Source: Pseudomonas flexibilis (GTDB lineage: Bacteria > Pseudomonadota > Gammaproteobacteria > Pseudomonadales > Pseudomonadaceae). Taken from it: a stretch of DNA of 64,000 nt. The position numbers were made by a program, and so were the translations under genes. The stretch lies in contig NZ_JRUD01000008.1 of NCBI RefSeq assembly GCF_000802425.1, forward strand, positions 1 to 64,000, read 5' to 3'. This document shows, piece after piece, positions 30,348-36,848 of this stretch (positions are counted from its first letter, which is position 1; each line of letters starts with the position of its first letter). The notes beneath the pieces were generated by a model that was given only the letters and a program-made list of their open reading frames with translations, searched no databases and was not told the DNA's origin.

Positions 30348-30348
30348 A

Positions 30349-30708
30349 TCAAGGCTCCTGTGGGTAATCGAATTCAAAAACCCGCGCCACCTCGGCGGCA
30401 TGCCAGGAAGCGGCGGCGGCGCCATCACTCGGCCCGGTGAAACGACCCAGGCGCGTCACACATTCGAAGAAGCCCGGACGCGGCAACCGGCTTGCCCCCT
30501 GGCTGATGACCAGCGAGCTGCGCAACGGTCGCTCGGACCGCGCATCCAGCGTAGCCAGATATTCCAACGCAGCCACCAGGGTCTGCATGGCCGGCGCCGG
30601 CAGTTGCAGGCGTTCGATCAGCGCCCGATAGGTCAGCAGGTGACGCTGGCGGCAGGCATCGTTCAATTCAGCGAGCAGGGCTTCCCAATGCTGTCGGCTG
30701 ATACGCAT
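30349..30708 (-). CDS. Unrecognised protein downstream of an XRE regulator
   Basis: This 119-residue soluble protein starts MRISRQHWEALLAELN. The first half is helical (HLLTYRALIERLQLPAPAMQ looks like a small winged or HTH-like segment). The second half has SLVISQGASRLPRPGFFECV and ends FEFDYPQEP. I do not recognise the family beyond its recurrence next to XRE genes in Pseudomonas. It starts one base after the XRE stop (TGAGATG) and ends one base before the Sel1 gene start, so the three genes form one coupled unit. A role as a toxin cannot be supported: no catalytic motif is visible. Confidence 0.7.
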   Translation of the reverse strand: MRISRQHWEALLAELNDACRQRHLLTYRALIERLQLPAPAMQTLVAALEYLATLDARSERPLRSSLVISQGASRLPRPGFFECVTRLGRFTGPSDGAAAASWHAAEVARVFEFDYPQEP

Positions 30709-30709
30709 C

Positions 30710-31033
30710 TCAGACCCCCTCGGTGGCGACACCGAGTACCCGGGCCAGGGAACGACGAATCGCATCGTCGGGCTCGCGCTCGCCCTGCTCGATCATCGCC
30801 AGGTAGGACGGGCTGATGCCCACGCTGCGGGCCAGTTCCGCCTGACTCATGCCCACGCCCTCACGCAACGCGGCGAGCCGCTCCAGAACCAAACCGCCGG
30901 TCGGCGTCGGCGCGGGTGCAGCCTCTTCCTGCCACCCGGACTGGCCGGCGGCACTCAGCAGCGCCTGGTATTCATCCCAGGGCAGCACGGCATACTCCGG
31001 CTGGCCTTCGCGCAATATCACTTGAACACTCAT
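30710..31033 (-). CDS. XRE-family regulator with PHD-like N-terminus
   Basis: This 107-residue protein has an N-terminal segment (ILREGQPEYAVLPWDEYQALL, about 6-26) resembling PHD/YefM-type antitoxin starts. A Pro/Ala linker follows, then an XRE helix-turn-helix (about 58-105: GMSQAELARSVGISPSYLAMIEQGEREP). It probably autoregulates this three-gene unit. ATG 31033 follows an AGGAG site at good spacing; upstream codons have no ribosome site. The two-part layout is common in pseudomonads and does not by itself indicate a toxin-antitoxin module. Confidence 0.8.
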   Translation of the reverse strand: MSVQVILREGQPEYAVLPWDEYQALLSAAGQSGWQEEAAPAPTPTGGLVLERLAALREGVGMSQAELARSVGISPSYLAMIEQGEREPDDAIRRSLARVLGVATEGV

Positions 31034-31122
31034 TGATACGTCTCCTGAAAGTACGACCACCGATCCCTCGGCGACCACATCTTAACAAGCACAGCCTTCT
31101 TGTTACGTCCGCCGAGCGCACA

Positions 31123-31566
31123 TCAGTCCGAACGGGAACGAATTTCCGCCTCGTCCGGCAAGCGCTCCAGCGCTTGCCGCCGCACGGTGGACTGCGCATC
31201 CCGCCAGGCGGCGAACGCATCCAGCTCGCTGCTCCAGGTCCGCATGATCCAGGACAGCACAGCCACATCGTCGAGCAGACCCAGACCCGGCAGGAAGTCC
31301 GGAATCAGGTCCAGCGGCGAGAGGAAATACGCCAGGCCCGCGACCACAGTCAGCAGCGCCTTGCCACTGACCGCCCGATACTCGCCGCGCCACCAGGCCA
31401 GGCAGAGCGCCTGAAACAGTCCCAGATTCGCGACCAGCCCGCGCTGACCGGCACCCCGGCGCGCCGCCTTGCCGGACACTGCCAGCAGCAACGCGGGCAG
31501 CCGCTTGCCGCGCAGGATACGCGCCGCAAGGGGCAGGAAGCGGGCCAGATGCCGCGGCACATTCAT
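31123..31566 (-). CDS. YkvA-family (DUF1232) membrane protein
   Basis: This 147-residue protein has the DUF1232 core GLAYFLSPLDLIPDFLPGLGLLDD (about 78-101), a short amphipathic/membrane hairpin found in YkvA proteins. YRAVSGKALLTVVA precedes it and a charged helical tail follows. The function is unknown; the family is often linked to membrane-associated proteins. It is 210 bp after the FKBP gene terminator on the same strand and separated from the XRE unit, so it is probably transcribed alone. Confidence 0.85.
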   Translation of the reverse strand: MNVPRHLARFLPLAARILRGKRLPALLLAVSGKAARRGAGQRGLVANLGLFQALCLAWWRGEYRAVSGKALLTVVAGLAYFLSPLDLIPDFLPGLGLLDDVAVLSWIMRTWSSELDAFAAWRDAQSTVRRQALERLPDEAEIRSRSD

Positions 31567-31735
31567 GGTGATCTCCGCATTGCCGGCACTCCTATCTCGA
31601 CGCGAAACAGGGGGACTGCCCTGAAAGGGTACACAGGACTCGGACGGGTTGCCGGCATTTCATCCGCACGCCGATCCCGGACTCCTATTCTCAGACCTGT
31701 CGCCGTCAATGCGGGTTTCCACCGGTAGAAACGAA

Positions 31736-31759
31736 AGCGCCCCGTCAGGACGGGGCGCT
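31736..31759 (-). terminator. Probable terminator after the FKBP gene
   Basis: AGCGCCCCG (31736-31744) pairs with CGGGGCGCT (31751-31759) around a 6-nt loop. On the minus strand the stem is followed by TTTCGTTTCT, 17 bp beyond the FKBP stop codon. The U-run is interrupted. Confidence 0.7.
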
Positions 31760-31775
31760 CGACATTCACGCACGC

Positions 31776-32477
31776 TTACTGGGCGTTCTTGCCCTTGATA
31801 CCCAGCAGCTCCAGCTCGAAGACCAGCACCGAGCTCGGCGGAATCAGCGGGCTCGGGCTCTGATCGCCATAGGCCAGCTCGCTGGGGATGTACAGCTTGT
31901 ACTTCTCGCCCACGTTCATCAGTTGCAGGCCTTCTACCCAGCCCTGGATTACGCCACCCACCGGCAGGTCGATGGGCGCACCGCGCTCGACCGAACTGTC
32001 GAACACGCTGCCGTCGGTAAGGGTACCGACATAGTGGACGGTCACCACGTCATCGGCCTTCGGCTTGGCACCGTTGGCTTTCTTCAGCACTTCGTACTGC
32101 AGCCCGCTGGCGGTGGTCACCACGCCTTCACGCTTGCCGTTCTCTTCGAGGAATTTCTTGCCCGCAGCAACATTTTCCGCTTGCTGGGCTGCCATACGCT
32201 CGTCGACACGGGCCTGCAGGGCAGAAAACGCCTCGATCAGCTCTTCGTCCTTTACACGCGGCTCGCGATCGGCCAGCGCATCCTCGATACCCAGGGCGAC
32301 TGCCTGCGGATCCAGATCGTCCATGCCGTCACGGGCCAGACTCTGTCCCATGTTCAGGCCAATGCCGTAGGAGGCTTTCTGGGCGGGGGTTGTCAGTTCC
32401 ACACTGGTCTGCGAATCGCAGCCGGAGAGAACCAGACCCACCAGCGCCATGGACGCCGCCAACCGATGTTGTCTCAT
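31776..32477 (-). CDS. FKBP-type peptidyl-prolyl isomerase lipoprotein
   Basis: This 233-residue envelope isomerase is of the FkpA/FklB/Mip type. It has lipobox VLSGC with Cys about 20, then a helical dimerisation domain (about 30-115: SYGIGLNMGQSLARDGMDDL, LDPQAVALGIEDALA). The C-terminal FKBP domain (about 125-228) has VTVHYVGTLTDGSVFDSS, PVGGVIQGW and IPSELAYGDQ. It acts as a folding catalyst anchored in the outer membrane. The start at ATG 32477 is fixed by the signal peptide; a longer frame exists but lacks support. It is the nearest gene to the Rsm-type RNA, and is divergent from it. Confidence 0.92.
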   Translation of the reverse strand: MRQHRLAASMALVGLVLSGCDSQTSVELTTPAQKASYGIGLNMGQSLARDGMDDLDPQAVALGIEDALADREPRVKDEELIEAFSALQARVDERMAAQQAENVAAGKKFLEENGKREGVVTTASGLQYEVLKKANGAKPKADDVVTVHYVGTLTDGSVFDSSVERGAPIDLPVGGVIQGWVEGLQLMNVGEKYKLYIPSELAYGDQSPSPLIPPSSVLVFELELLGIKGKNAQ

Positions 32478-32745
32478 GCTGTTTCCTTCTTCCGCCTTGC
32501 GGGGGTATCGATCAAGCGGCGAGCTTAGCAGCCCGCCGCGAAAACTGGCTACCGCGATAGGAGTGACACGCGGCTGCCAAGGTTCCGCAGTCACGGATTC
32601 AGCGACTACCTCGCGGAATTGACGACGGTCATTCAGCCCTCAGACGCGGGCGGCGAGAATGGCCGCGCCTGTTCACTCCCGCTCGTCCCCCTCGCAGGCC
32701 ATTGGCCACGGACGGGAGGAGCAGGCGCTTCCTCGCGGCGCTCCT
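32478..32745. other. Upstream region of the FKBP gene and the Rsm RNA
   Basis: These 268 bp carry the FKBP promoter, which I cannot place with confidence. They also contain a degenerate REP-like piece (CCTCGCGGCGCTCCTTGTAGG, about 32731-32751) whose end overlaps the GacA box. Including 32764-32891, which also shows nothing coding, the gap from the FKBP start to the RNA is about 450 bp. Confidence 0.5.
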
Positions 32746-32763
32746 TGTAGGAAATTGCTTACA
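32746..32763. promoter_or_regulatory. GacA upstream activating sequence
   Basis: TGTAGGAAATTGCTTACA matches the GacA box TGTAAG-N6-CTTACA at 11 of 12 defined positions, with the correct 6-bp spacer. It lies about 170 bp upstream of the predicted RNA start, in the far-upstream arrangement known for some rsm promoters. Confidence 0.75.
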
Positions 32764-32891
32764 CCCGCTGTAGGAGAGCCGCCCGAAATACGTCAAGCCC
32801 GCACCCCGGCATTCGCCTAACCATCTGAAATACTTGAATTTTTCCTCCATCCTCAGTACCTGAAGCGTCCCGAATGAACGGGGCGGCAAGG

Positions 32892-32919
32892 TTGCCGCCG
32901 TCGGCCGGCACACTAGAAT
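32892..32919 (+). promoter_or_regulatory. Sigma-70-like promoter of the Rsm RNA
   Basis: TTGCCG (32892-32897) and TAGAAT (32914-32919) with a 16-bp spacer predict a start near 32926, just before the first GGA hairpin. Confidence 0.65.
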
Positions 32920-32925
32920 CCACAG

Positions 32926-33060
32926 CGTGTCGAGGGAGCGACCGGGTTGCCAGGAATGCGACCCGCAGGAACCGATGCAGGATGTATCGTCGTCAGGACG
33001 ACGGGGGAGCACAGGGATCGGGACGAAAGGGGCGGAGCCATCCTCCGCCCCTTTATTTTT
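32926..33060 (+). ncRNA. Rsm-type regulatory RNA (RsmX/Y/Z family)
   Basis: This ~130-nt RNA should sequester the translational repressor RsmA/CsrA. Four local hairpins place GGA in the loop: GTCG-AGGGAG-CGAC (32929-32942); GGGTTGC-CAGGAAT-GCGACCC (32944-32964); CGATG-CAGGATG-TATCG (32973-32989, with one G-U pair); and GTCG-TCAGGA-CGAC (32989-33002, which shares its first base with the preceding stem). More unpaired GGA motifs occur at about 32968, 33005, 33014 and 33021. A 12-bp terminator hairpin with a T-run ends it. A promoter and a GacA box precede it. The combination is diagnostic of the GacA-controlled rsm RNAs. Which member it is cannot be decided: rsmZ is usually next to rpoS/fdxA, while this copy lies between an FKBP gene and a DUF1631 gene. 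GacS is encoded at 1.9-4.7 kb. Confidence 0.82.
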
Positions 33061-33061
33061 T
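33026..33061 (+). terminator. Terminator of the Rsm RNA
   Basis: AAAGGGGCGGAG, loop CCATC, CTCCGCCCCTTT, then ATTTTTTT. A strong rho-independent terminator on the plus strand with no protein gene upstream on that strand, which itself marks a non-coding transcript. Confidence 0.92.
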
Positions 33062-33081
33062 TGCTTACAACCCTGGAACCG

Positions 33082-34062
33082 TCAGGGTTGGTCCGTCTTT
33101 ACCCGACGCAGATTGATCACCGATTCCAGGGCACGATCGAAGATCTGCGCATCATCCAGCAGACGAACCGCCCCCGCCGCGAGATCGGCCGCCAGCTCGG
33201 CCCGCGTCCTCTCCAGAACCTTCACGCCGCTGCGGTTGACGAAGATGTAGCGACCGGTCGGCCGAATGAAAGCGGCCAGCTTACAGCGCAGCTTCTGTTC
33301 GTTATCCATGCGCAGCTCCAGCCAGCTGCCCACTCGCAGCTGATCGACCTGCGCATCTGCGGGCTCGGCAGCGGCGTCCATCGCCGCCTCCTGCTCAGTG
33401 ACCGCCGCTGGCGGACTCTCGGCGGACGGCACGCCTTCCGCTTCCAGCAATCGATGGGCTTCCTTGCAGAGGACGCCCAGGCGGCCCAAACAATGCCGCT
33501 CAAACAGTTTGAGCACGATCAGCTTGATGCGGATCGGCATGTCCGCTTCGCTGCAGGCCTCGGCGAAGAATGTGCAGAGGGCATGCGGCCCCAGCGGATT
33601 GGCGCCCTCCCCCACCGGACGCCCGAGCAAAGCGCCGAAACGCAGGCTCAGCTGGCCGAGCCCCGGTTCCAGCTGGCCCAACGCCTTGCCGATCATCGCT
33701 TCGTCTGCCACGCGGGCCTCCAGTTCGGCATGGCCGAGCGTACGCAGCTCCGCCCCCTGCTCTTGCAGCAGGCTCTCGAAGCCGCCCGCACAGCGATCGA
33801 GGAAGGTGCGCTCGATGCCTTGCCGCTTGAGGCGCAGATCGCGCATGGCCTCGAAGTACAGCTCCTGCTCCTGGCTGTTGTCGGCACGATCGGCGCGATC
33901 GAACAGCGCATCGTCAACGTCGTCGAACAGCGCCTGTATCCCCTGGCGCAACTGGGCCTGGGCCAGGTCACGGATCTGCTCAAGCGGAACCGGCAATGGC
34001 TGATCGTTACGGCGGCGCGACGTCGGCATACCGAAGGCCACCACCTTGGCTTCAGTTTTCAT
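33082..34062 (-). CDS. Short DUF1631-type protein (internal part missing)
   Basis: This 326-residue protein is recognisable at both ends as DUF1631. The N-terminus has IRDLAQAQLRQGIQALFDDV and FEAMRDLRLKRQGIER (about 30-85), then LLGRPV..GANPLGP and IKLIVLKLFERH (about 143-188). The C-terminus has LRVGSWLELRMDNEQKLRCK and RPTGRYIFVNRSGVKVLE (about 243-286). As I recall, full-length members are more than twice as long, with a large middle region. Here an Ala/Glu-rich linker (about 207-240) joins the two ends directly. It may be a deletion derivative or a natural short paralogue. The function of the family is unknown. It is convergent with the Rsm RNA and its stop lies about 20 bp from that terminator. 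Confidence 0.75.
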   Translation of the reverse strand: MKTEAKVVAFGMPTSRRRNDQPLPVPLEQIRDLAQAQLRQGIQALFDDVDDALFDRADRADNSQEQELYFEAMRDLRLKRQGIERTFLDRCAGGFESLLQEQGAELRTLGHAELEARVADEAMIGKALGQLEPGLGQLSLRFGALLGRPVGEGANPLGPHALCTFFAEACSEADMPIRIKLIVLKLFERHCLGRLGVLCKEAHRLLEAEGVPSAESPPAAVTEQEAAMDAAAEPADAQVDQLRVGSWLELRMDNEQKLRCKLAAFIRPTGRYIFVNRSGVKVLERTRAELAADLAAGAVRLLDDAQIFDRALESVINLRRVKTDQP

Positions 34063-34264
34063 CGTAAGAACCTCGGGATAGAGCGGCCGACAGCATTGGC
34101 TGCCGGCTGCGGACGCCTGAGCCAGGCGCCGGAGAAACCAACGGGCCGAATTATTGGCCGACGCGCCAAGGGCTCAAGTGCGGAGCGGCCCGGACATGAT
34201 GCGGTTCACAGGGCGCCGCTTTGTTCCGACGAACGCAACCCGGGCACGCCGGCGCCAGGGCTCG

Positions 34265-34270
34265 TATAAT
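34265..34270 (+). promoter_or_regulatory. Probable -10 box of nadC
   Basis: A consensus TATAAT lies 32 bp upstream of the nadC ATG. The hexamer 17 bp further up (GGGCAC) is a poor -35, so the full promoter is uncertain. Confidence 0.4.
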
Positions 34271-34301
34271 CGCCGCCCTCCCCACCCCGCAGGAGTCCGC
34301 C

Positions 34302-35150
34302 ATGGCCAACCTCACCCTTGCCGAGCTGAGCGCCGAGATCGAGTCCAACGTCCGTCTGGCAATGGCCGAGGACCTCGGCAGCGGTGACATCACCGCACAG
34401 CTGATCCCCTCCGAACGCCTGGCACACGCCAGCGTGATCACCCGCGAGGCGGCCGTGGTCTGTGGCACTGCCTGGGTCGACGCGGTGTTCCGTCAGCTGG
34501 ACGCCCGCGTGGCCGTGCATTGGCGGGTGAAGGATGGCGACCGCGTGGAGCCCAACCAGGTGCTGTTCAGTGTCGAGGGGCCGGCGCGCGCGCTGCTCAG
34601 CGGCGAGCGCAGTGCGCTGAACTTCCTGCAGACCCTGTCAGCCGTGGCCACCCGCTGCCGGCACTACGCCGATCTGGTGGACGGCACCGCGGTGAAGCTG
34701 CTGGATACCCGCAAGACGTTGCCGGGCCTGCGCCTGGCGCAAAAGTACGCGGTGACGTGCGGTGGCTGCCACAACCACCGCATCGGTCTGTACGACGCCT
34801 TCCTGATCAAGGAAAACCATATCGCCGCCTGCGGCGGCATCGCCGCGGCGGTGGCCACGGCGCGCAGCATCGCGCCCGGCAAGCCGGTGGAAGTGGAAGT
34901 GGAAAGCCTCGACGAGCTGCGCCAGGCCCTGGAGGCCGGCGCCGATATCGTGATGCTCGACGAGTTGAGCCTGGATGATATGCGCGAGGCCGTACGCCTG
35001 ACGGCCGGCCGGGCCAAGCTGGAAGCCTCCGGCGGCATCAACGAGCGCACGCTGCGCGGCGTGGCCGAGACCGGCGTGGATTACATCTCCCTGGGCACAC
35101 TGACCAAGGACATCAAGGCCATCGACCTGTCGATGCGCCTGAGTCTCTGA
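34302..35150 (+). CDS. nadC: Nicotinate-nucleotide pyrophosphorylase NadC
   Basis: This 282-residue enzyme converts quinolinate and PRPP to nicotinate mononucleotide in de novo NAD synthesis. Signatures are [15 protein letters not shown] (about 21-35), the substrate-binding [20 protein letters not shown] (about 136-155), [25 protein letters not shown], and the C-terminal [20 protein letters not shown] barrel end. Length is standard. The start at ATG 34302 has AGGAG upstream; longer frames are not supported. It is a single gene, followed by a type-B palindrome and the convergent pap gene. Confidence 0.97.
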   Translation: MANLTLAELSAEIESNVRLAMAEDLGSGDITAQLIPSERLAHASVITREAAVVCGTAWVDAVFRQLDARVAVHWRVKDGDRVEPNQVLFSVEGPARALLSGERSALNFLQTLSAVATRCRHYADLVDGTAVKLLDTRKTLPGLRLAQKYAVTCGGCHNHRIGLYDAFLIKENHIAACGGIAAAVATARSIAPGKPVEVEVESLDELRQALEAGADIVMLDELSLDDMREAVRLTAGRAKLEASGGINERTLRGVAETGVDYISLGTLTKDIKAIDLSMRLSL

Positions 35151-35176
35151 TCCTTGAAACTGCGGCAGCTAACTCC

Positions 35177-35241
35177 GTAGGGCGGTCAAGGCATCGCCTT
35201 GGCCACCGTGGTGGCCAAGGCTGCGCGCCGACCACCCCTAC
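35177..35241. repeat. Type-B dispersed palindrome
   Basis: Starts GTAGGGCGGTCAAGGC and ends GACCACCCCTAC; inner arms CCTTGGCCACC / GGTGGCCAAGG are perfectly complementary. It lies between the convergent nadC and pap genes and ends four bases before the pap stop. Confidence 0.75.
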
Positions 35242-35244
35242 GTG

Positions 35245-36735
35245 CTACCGGTCCCGCGCGAACGCCCGCTCCAGCGCATCGTTGATGGTGCGCAGCACCT
35301 TCACCCGGGCGAAGCGCTTGTCGTTGGCTTCCACCAGGGTCCACGGGGCCAGGCCAGTGCTGGTGCGGTCCACCATGTCCTCCACGGCATCCAGGTACTG
35401 GTCCCACTTCTCGCGGTTGCGCCAGTCTTCCTCGGTGATCTTGAAACGCTTGAAGGGCGTGGCCTCGCGCTCCTTGAAGCGCGCGTACTGGGTGTCCTTG
35501 TCGATGGCCAGCCAGAACTTCACCAGCACCACGCCGTGCTCCACCAGGCTTTCCTCGAAGTCGTTGATTTCCCCGTAGGCGCGCAGCCAGTCGGCCTGCG
35601 AGCAGAAGCCTTCGATGCGTTCCACCAGCACGCGGCCGTACCAGGAGCGGTCGAAGATGGTGAACTGCCCGCGCGGCGGGATATGCCGCCAGAAGCGCCA
35701 CAGGTAGGGCTGCGCGCGCTCCTCGTCGCTGGGTGCGGCGATGGGAATGATGCGGTATTCGCGGGGGTCCAGCGCCTCGGTCACACGGCGAATGGCGCCA
35801 CCCTTGCCGGCCGCATCGTTGCCTTCGAACACTGCCACCAGGGCATGCCGGCGCATGCGCTTGTCGTGCAGCAGTGCGGAGAGTCGCGCCTGTTCGCGAG
35901 CCAGCTGCGCCTTGTAGTCGGCTTTTTCCAGCGCCTGGCCCAGGTCCAGGCTTTCCAGCAGGCGACGGGTGCCCAGGTTGACCGCCACCGGCGCGGCATG
36001 CGGCGCCGGCTGCGGGCCGCGCGCCCCCTCCAGGGCTGCGCGCAAGCCCTGCAGGAGAATCTTGCCGACGGTCAGGTTGCGGTAGTTGCGATCACTGCTT
36101 TCCACCACGTACCAGGGCGCATAGTCCCGGCTGCTGCGGCGGATGATGTGCTCGGCATGCTGCACCACCTGGTCGTAGGTCTTGCTCTGCTGCCAATCCA
36201 GGGGACTCAGCTTCCAGCTGTGCAGCGGGTCGTCGGCCAGGCTCTTCAGGCGCGCTTCCATCTGCTCGCGGGACAGGTGGAACCAGAACTTGAAGATCAG
36301 CGCGCCCTCGTCGCAGAGCATGCGCTCCAGGCGCTGCGAACTCTCTATCGCCTGATCCAGCTGGGCATCGTCGATCTTGTCCTTGACCCGCGCCTGCAGC
36401 ATCTGGCTGTACCAGTTGCCAAAGAAGATGCCGGTGCGCCCCTTGGCGGGCAGCTGGCGCCAGTAGCGCCAGGCCGGCGGGCGGGCCAGCTCCTCGTCGG
36501 TCTGCAGGTCGAAGGTGGAGACCTGAATCAGGCGCGGGTCCATCCATTCGGTGAGCCGCTTGACCGTGTCCCCCTTGCCGGCGCCCTCGATGCCATTGAT
36601 CAGGATGATCACCGGGAAGTTCGCCTGCTCGCGCAACTGGTACTGGACTTCCAGCAAGGCCTGGCGCAGCGCGGGCAATTCGGCTTCGTAGGTTTTCTTG
36701 TCGATGGCATGGCCGATTTCGGCGGATTCGAACAT
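35245..36735 (-). CDS. pap: Polyphosphate:AMP phosphotransferase (two PPK2 domains)
   Basis: This 496-residue class II PPK2 enzyme phosphorylates AMP to ADP with polyphosphate. Two tandem PPK2 domains are visible. In the first, Walker-like INGIEGAGKGDTVKRL (about 46-61) is followed by FFGNWYSQML. In the second, VAVFEGNDAAGKGGAIRRVTE (about 294-314) is followed by FDRSWYGRVLVERIEGF and lid residues near FKRFKITEEDW. In this family the C-terminal domain is the active one; the N-terminal domain is structural, which fits its altered P-loop. Length matches the Pseudomonas protein. The start is ATG 36735; the upstream extension overlaps the divergent mnmC promoter. Confidence 0.94.
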   Translation of the reverse strand: MFESAEIGHAIDKKTYEAELPALRQALLEVQYQLREQANFPVIILINGIEGAGKGDTVKRLTEWMDPRLIQVSTFDLQTDEELARPPAWRYWRQLPAKGRTGIFFGNWYSQMLQARVKDKIDDAQLDQAIESSQRLERMLCDEGALIFKFWFHLSREQMEARLKSLADDPLHSWKLSPLDWQQSKTYDQVVQHAEHIIRRSSRDYAPWYVVESSDRNYRNLTVGKILLQGLRAALEGARGPQPAPHAAPVAVNLGTRRLLESLDLGQALEKADYKAQLAREQARLSALLHDKRMRRHALVAVFEGNDAAGKGGAIRRVTEALDPREYRIIPIAAPSDEERAQPYLWRFWRHIPPRGQFTIFDRSWYGRVLVERIEGFCSQADWLRAYGEINDFEESLVEHGVVLVKFWLAIDKDTQYARFKEREATPFKRFKITEEDWRNREKWDQYLDAVEDMVDRTSTGLAPWTLVEANDKRFARVKVLRTINDALERAFARDR

Positions 36736-36848
36736 GGAGAAAGCTTCCTGACTGCAAGGCGGCCAGACTACCCAAATGTGCACTCGCCCACAAAGTCGAA
36801 ATGCCATCACGCAGGCTACAATGCCGCACCTTTTGCGGAGCCAGATTC

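Noticed and set aside
30349-31033. Toxin-antitoxin pair
   Set aside because: The XRE protein has an antitoxin-like start, but the partner has no toxin fold or catalytic residues that I can see, and the unit has a third gene.
33068-33089. Second terminator (AACCCTG/CAGGGTT) at the DUF1631 end
   Set aside because: A perfect 7-bp stem exists but on the minus strand it is followed by A-rich, not T-rich, sequence.
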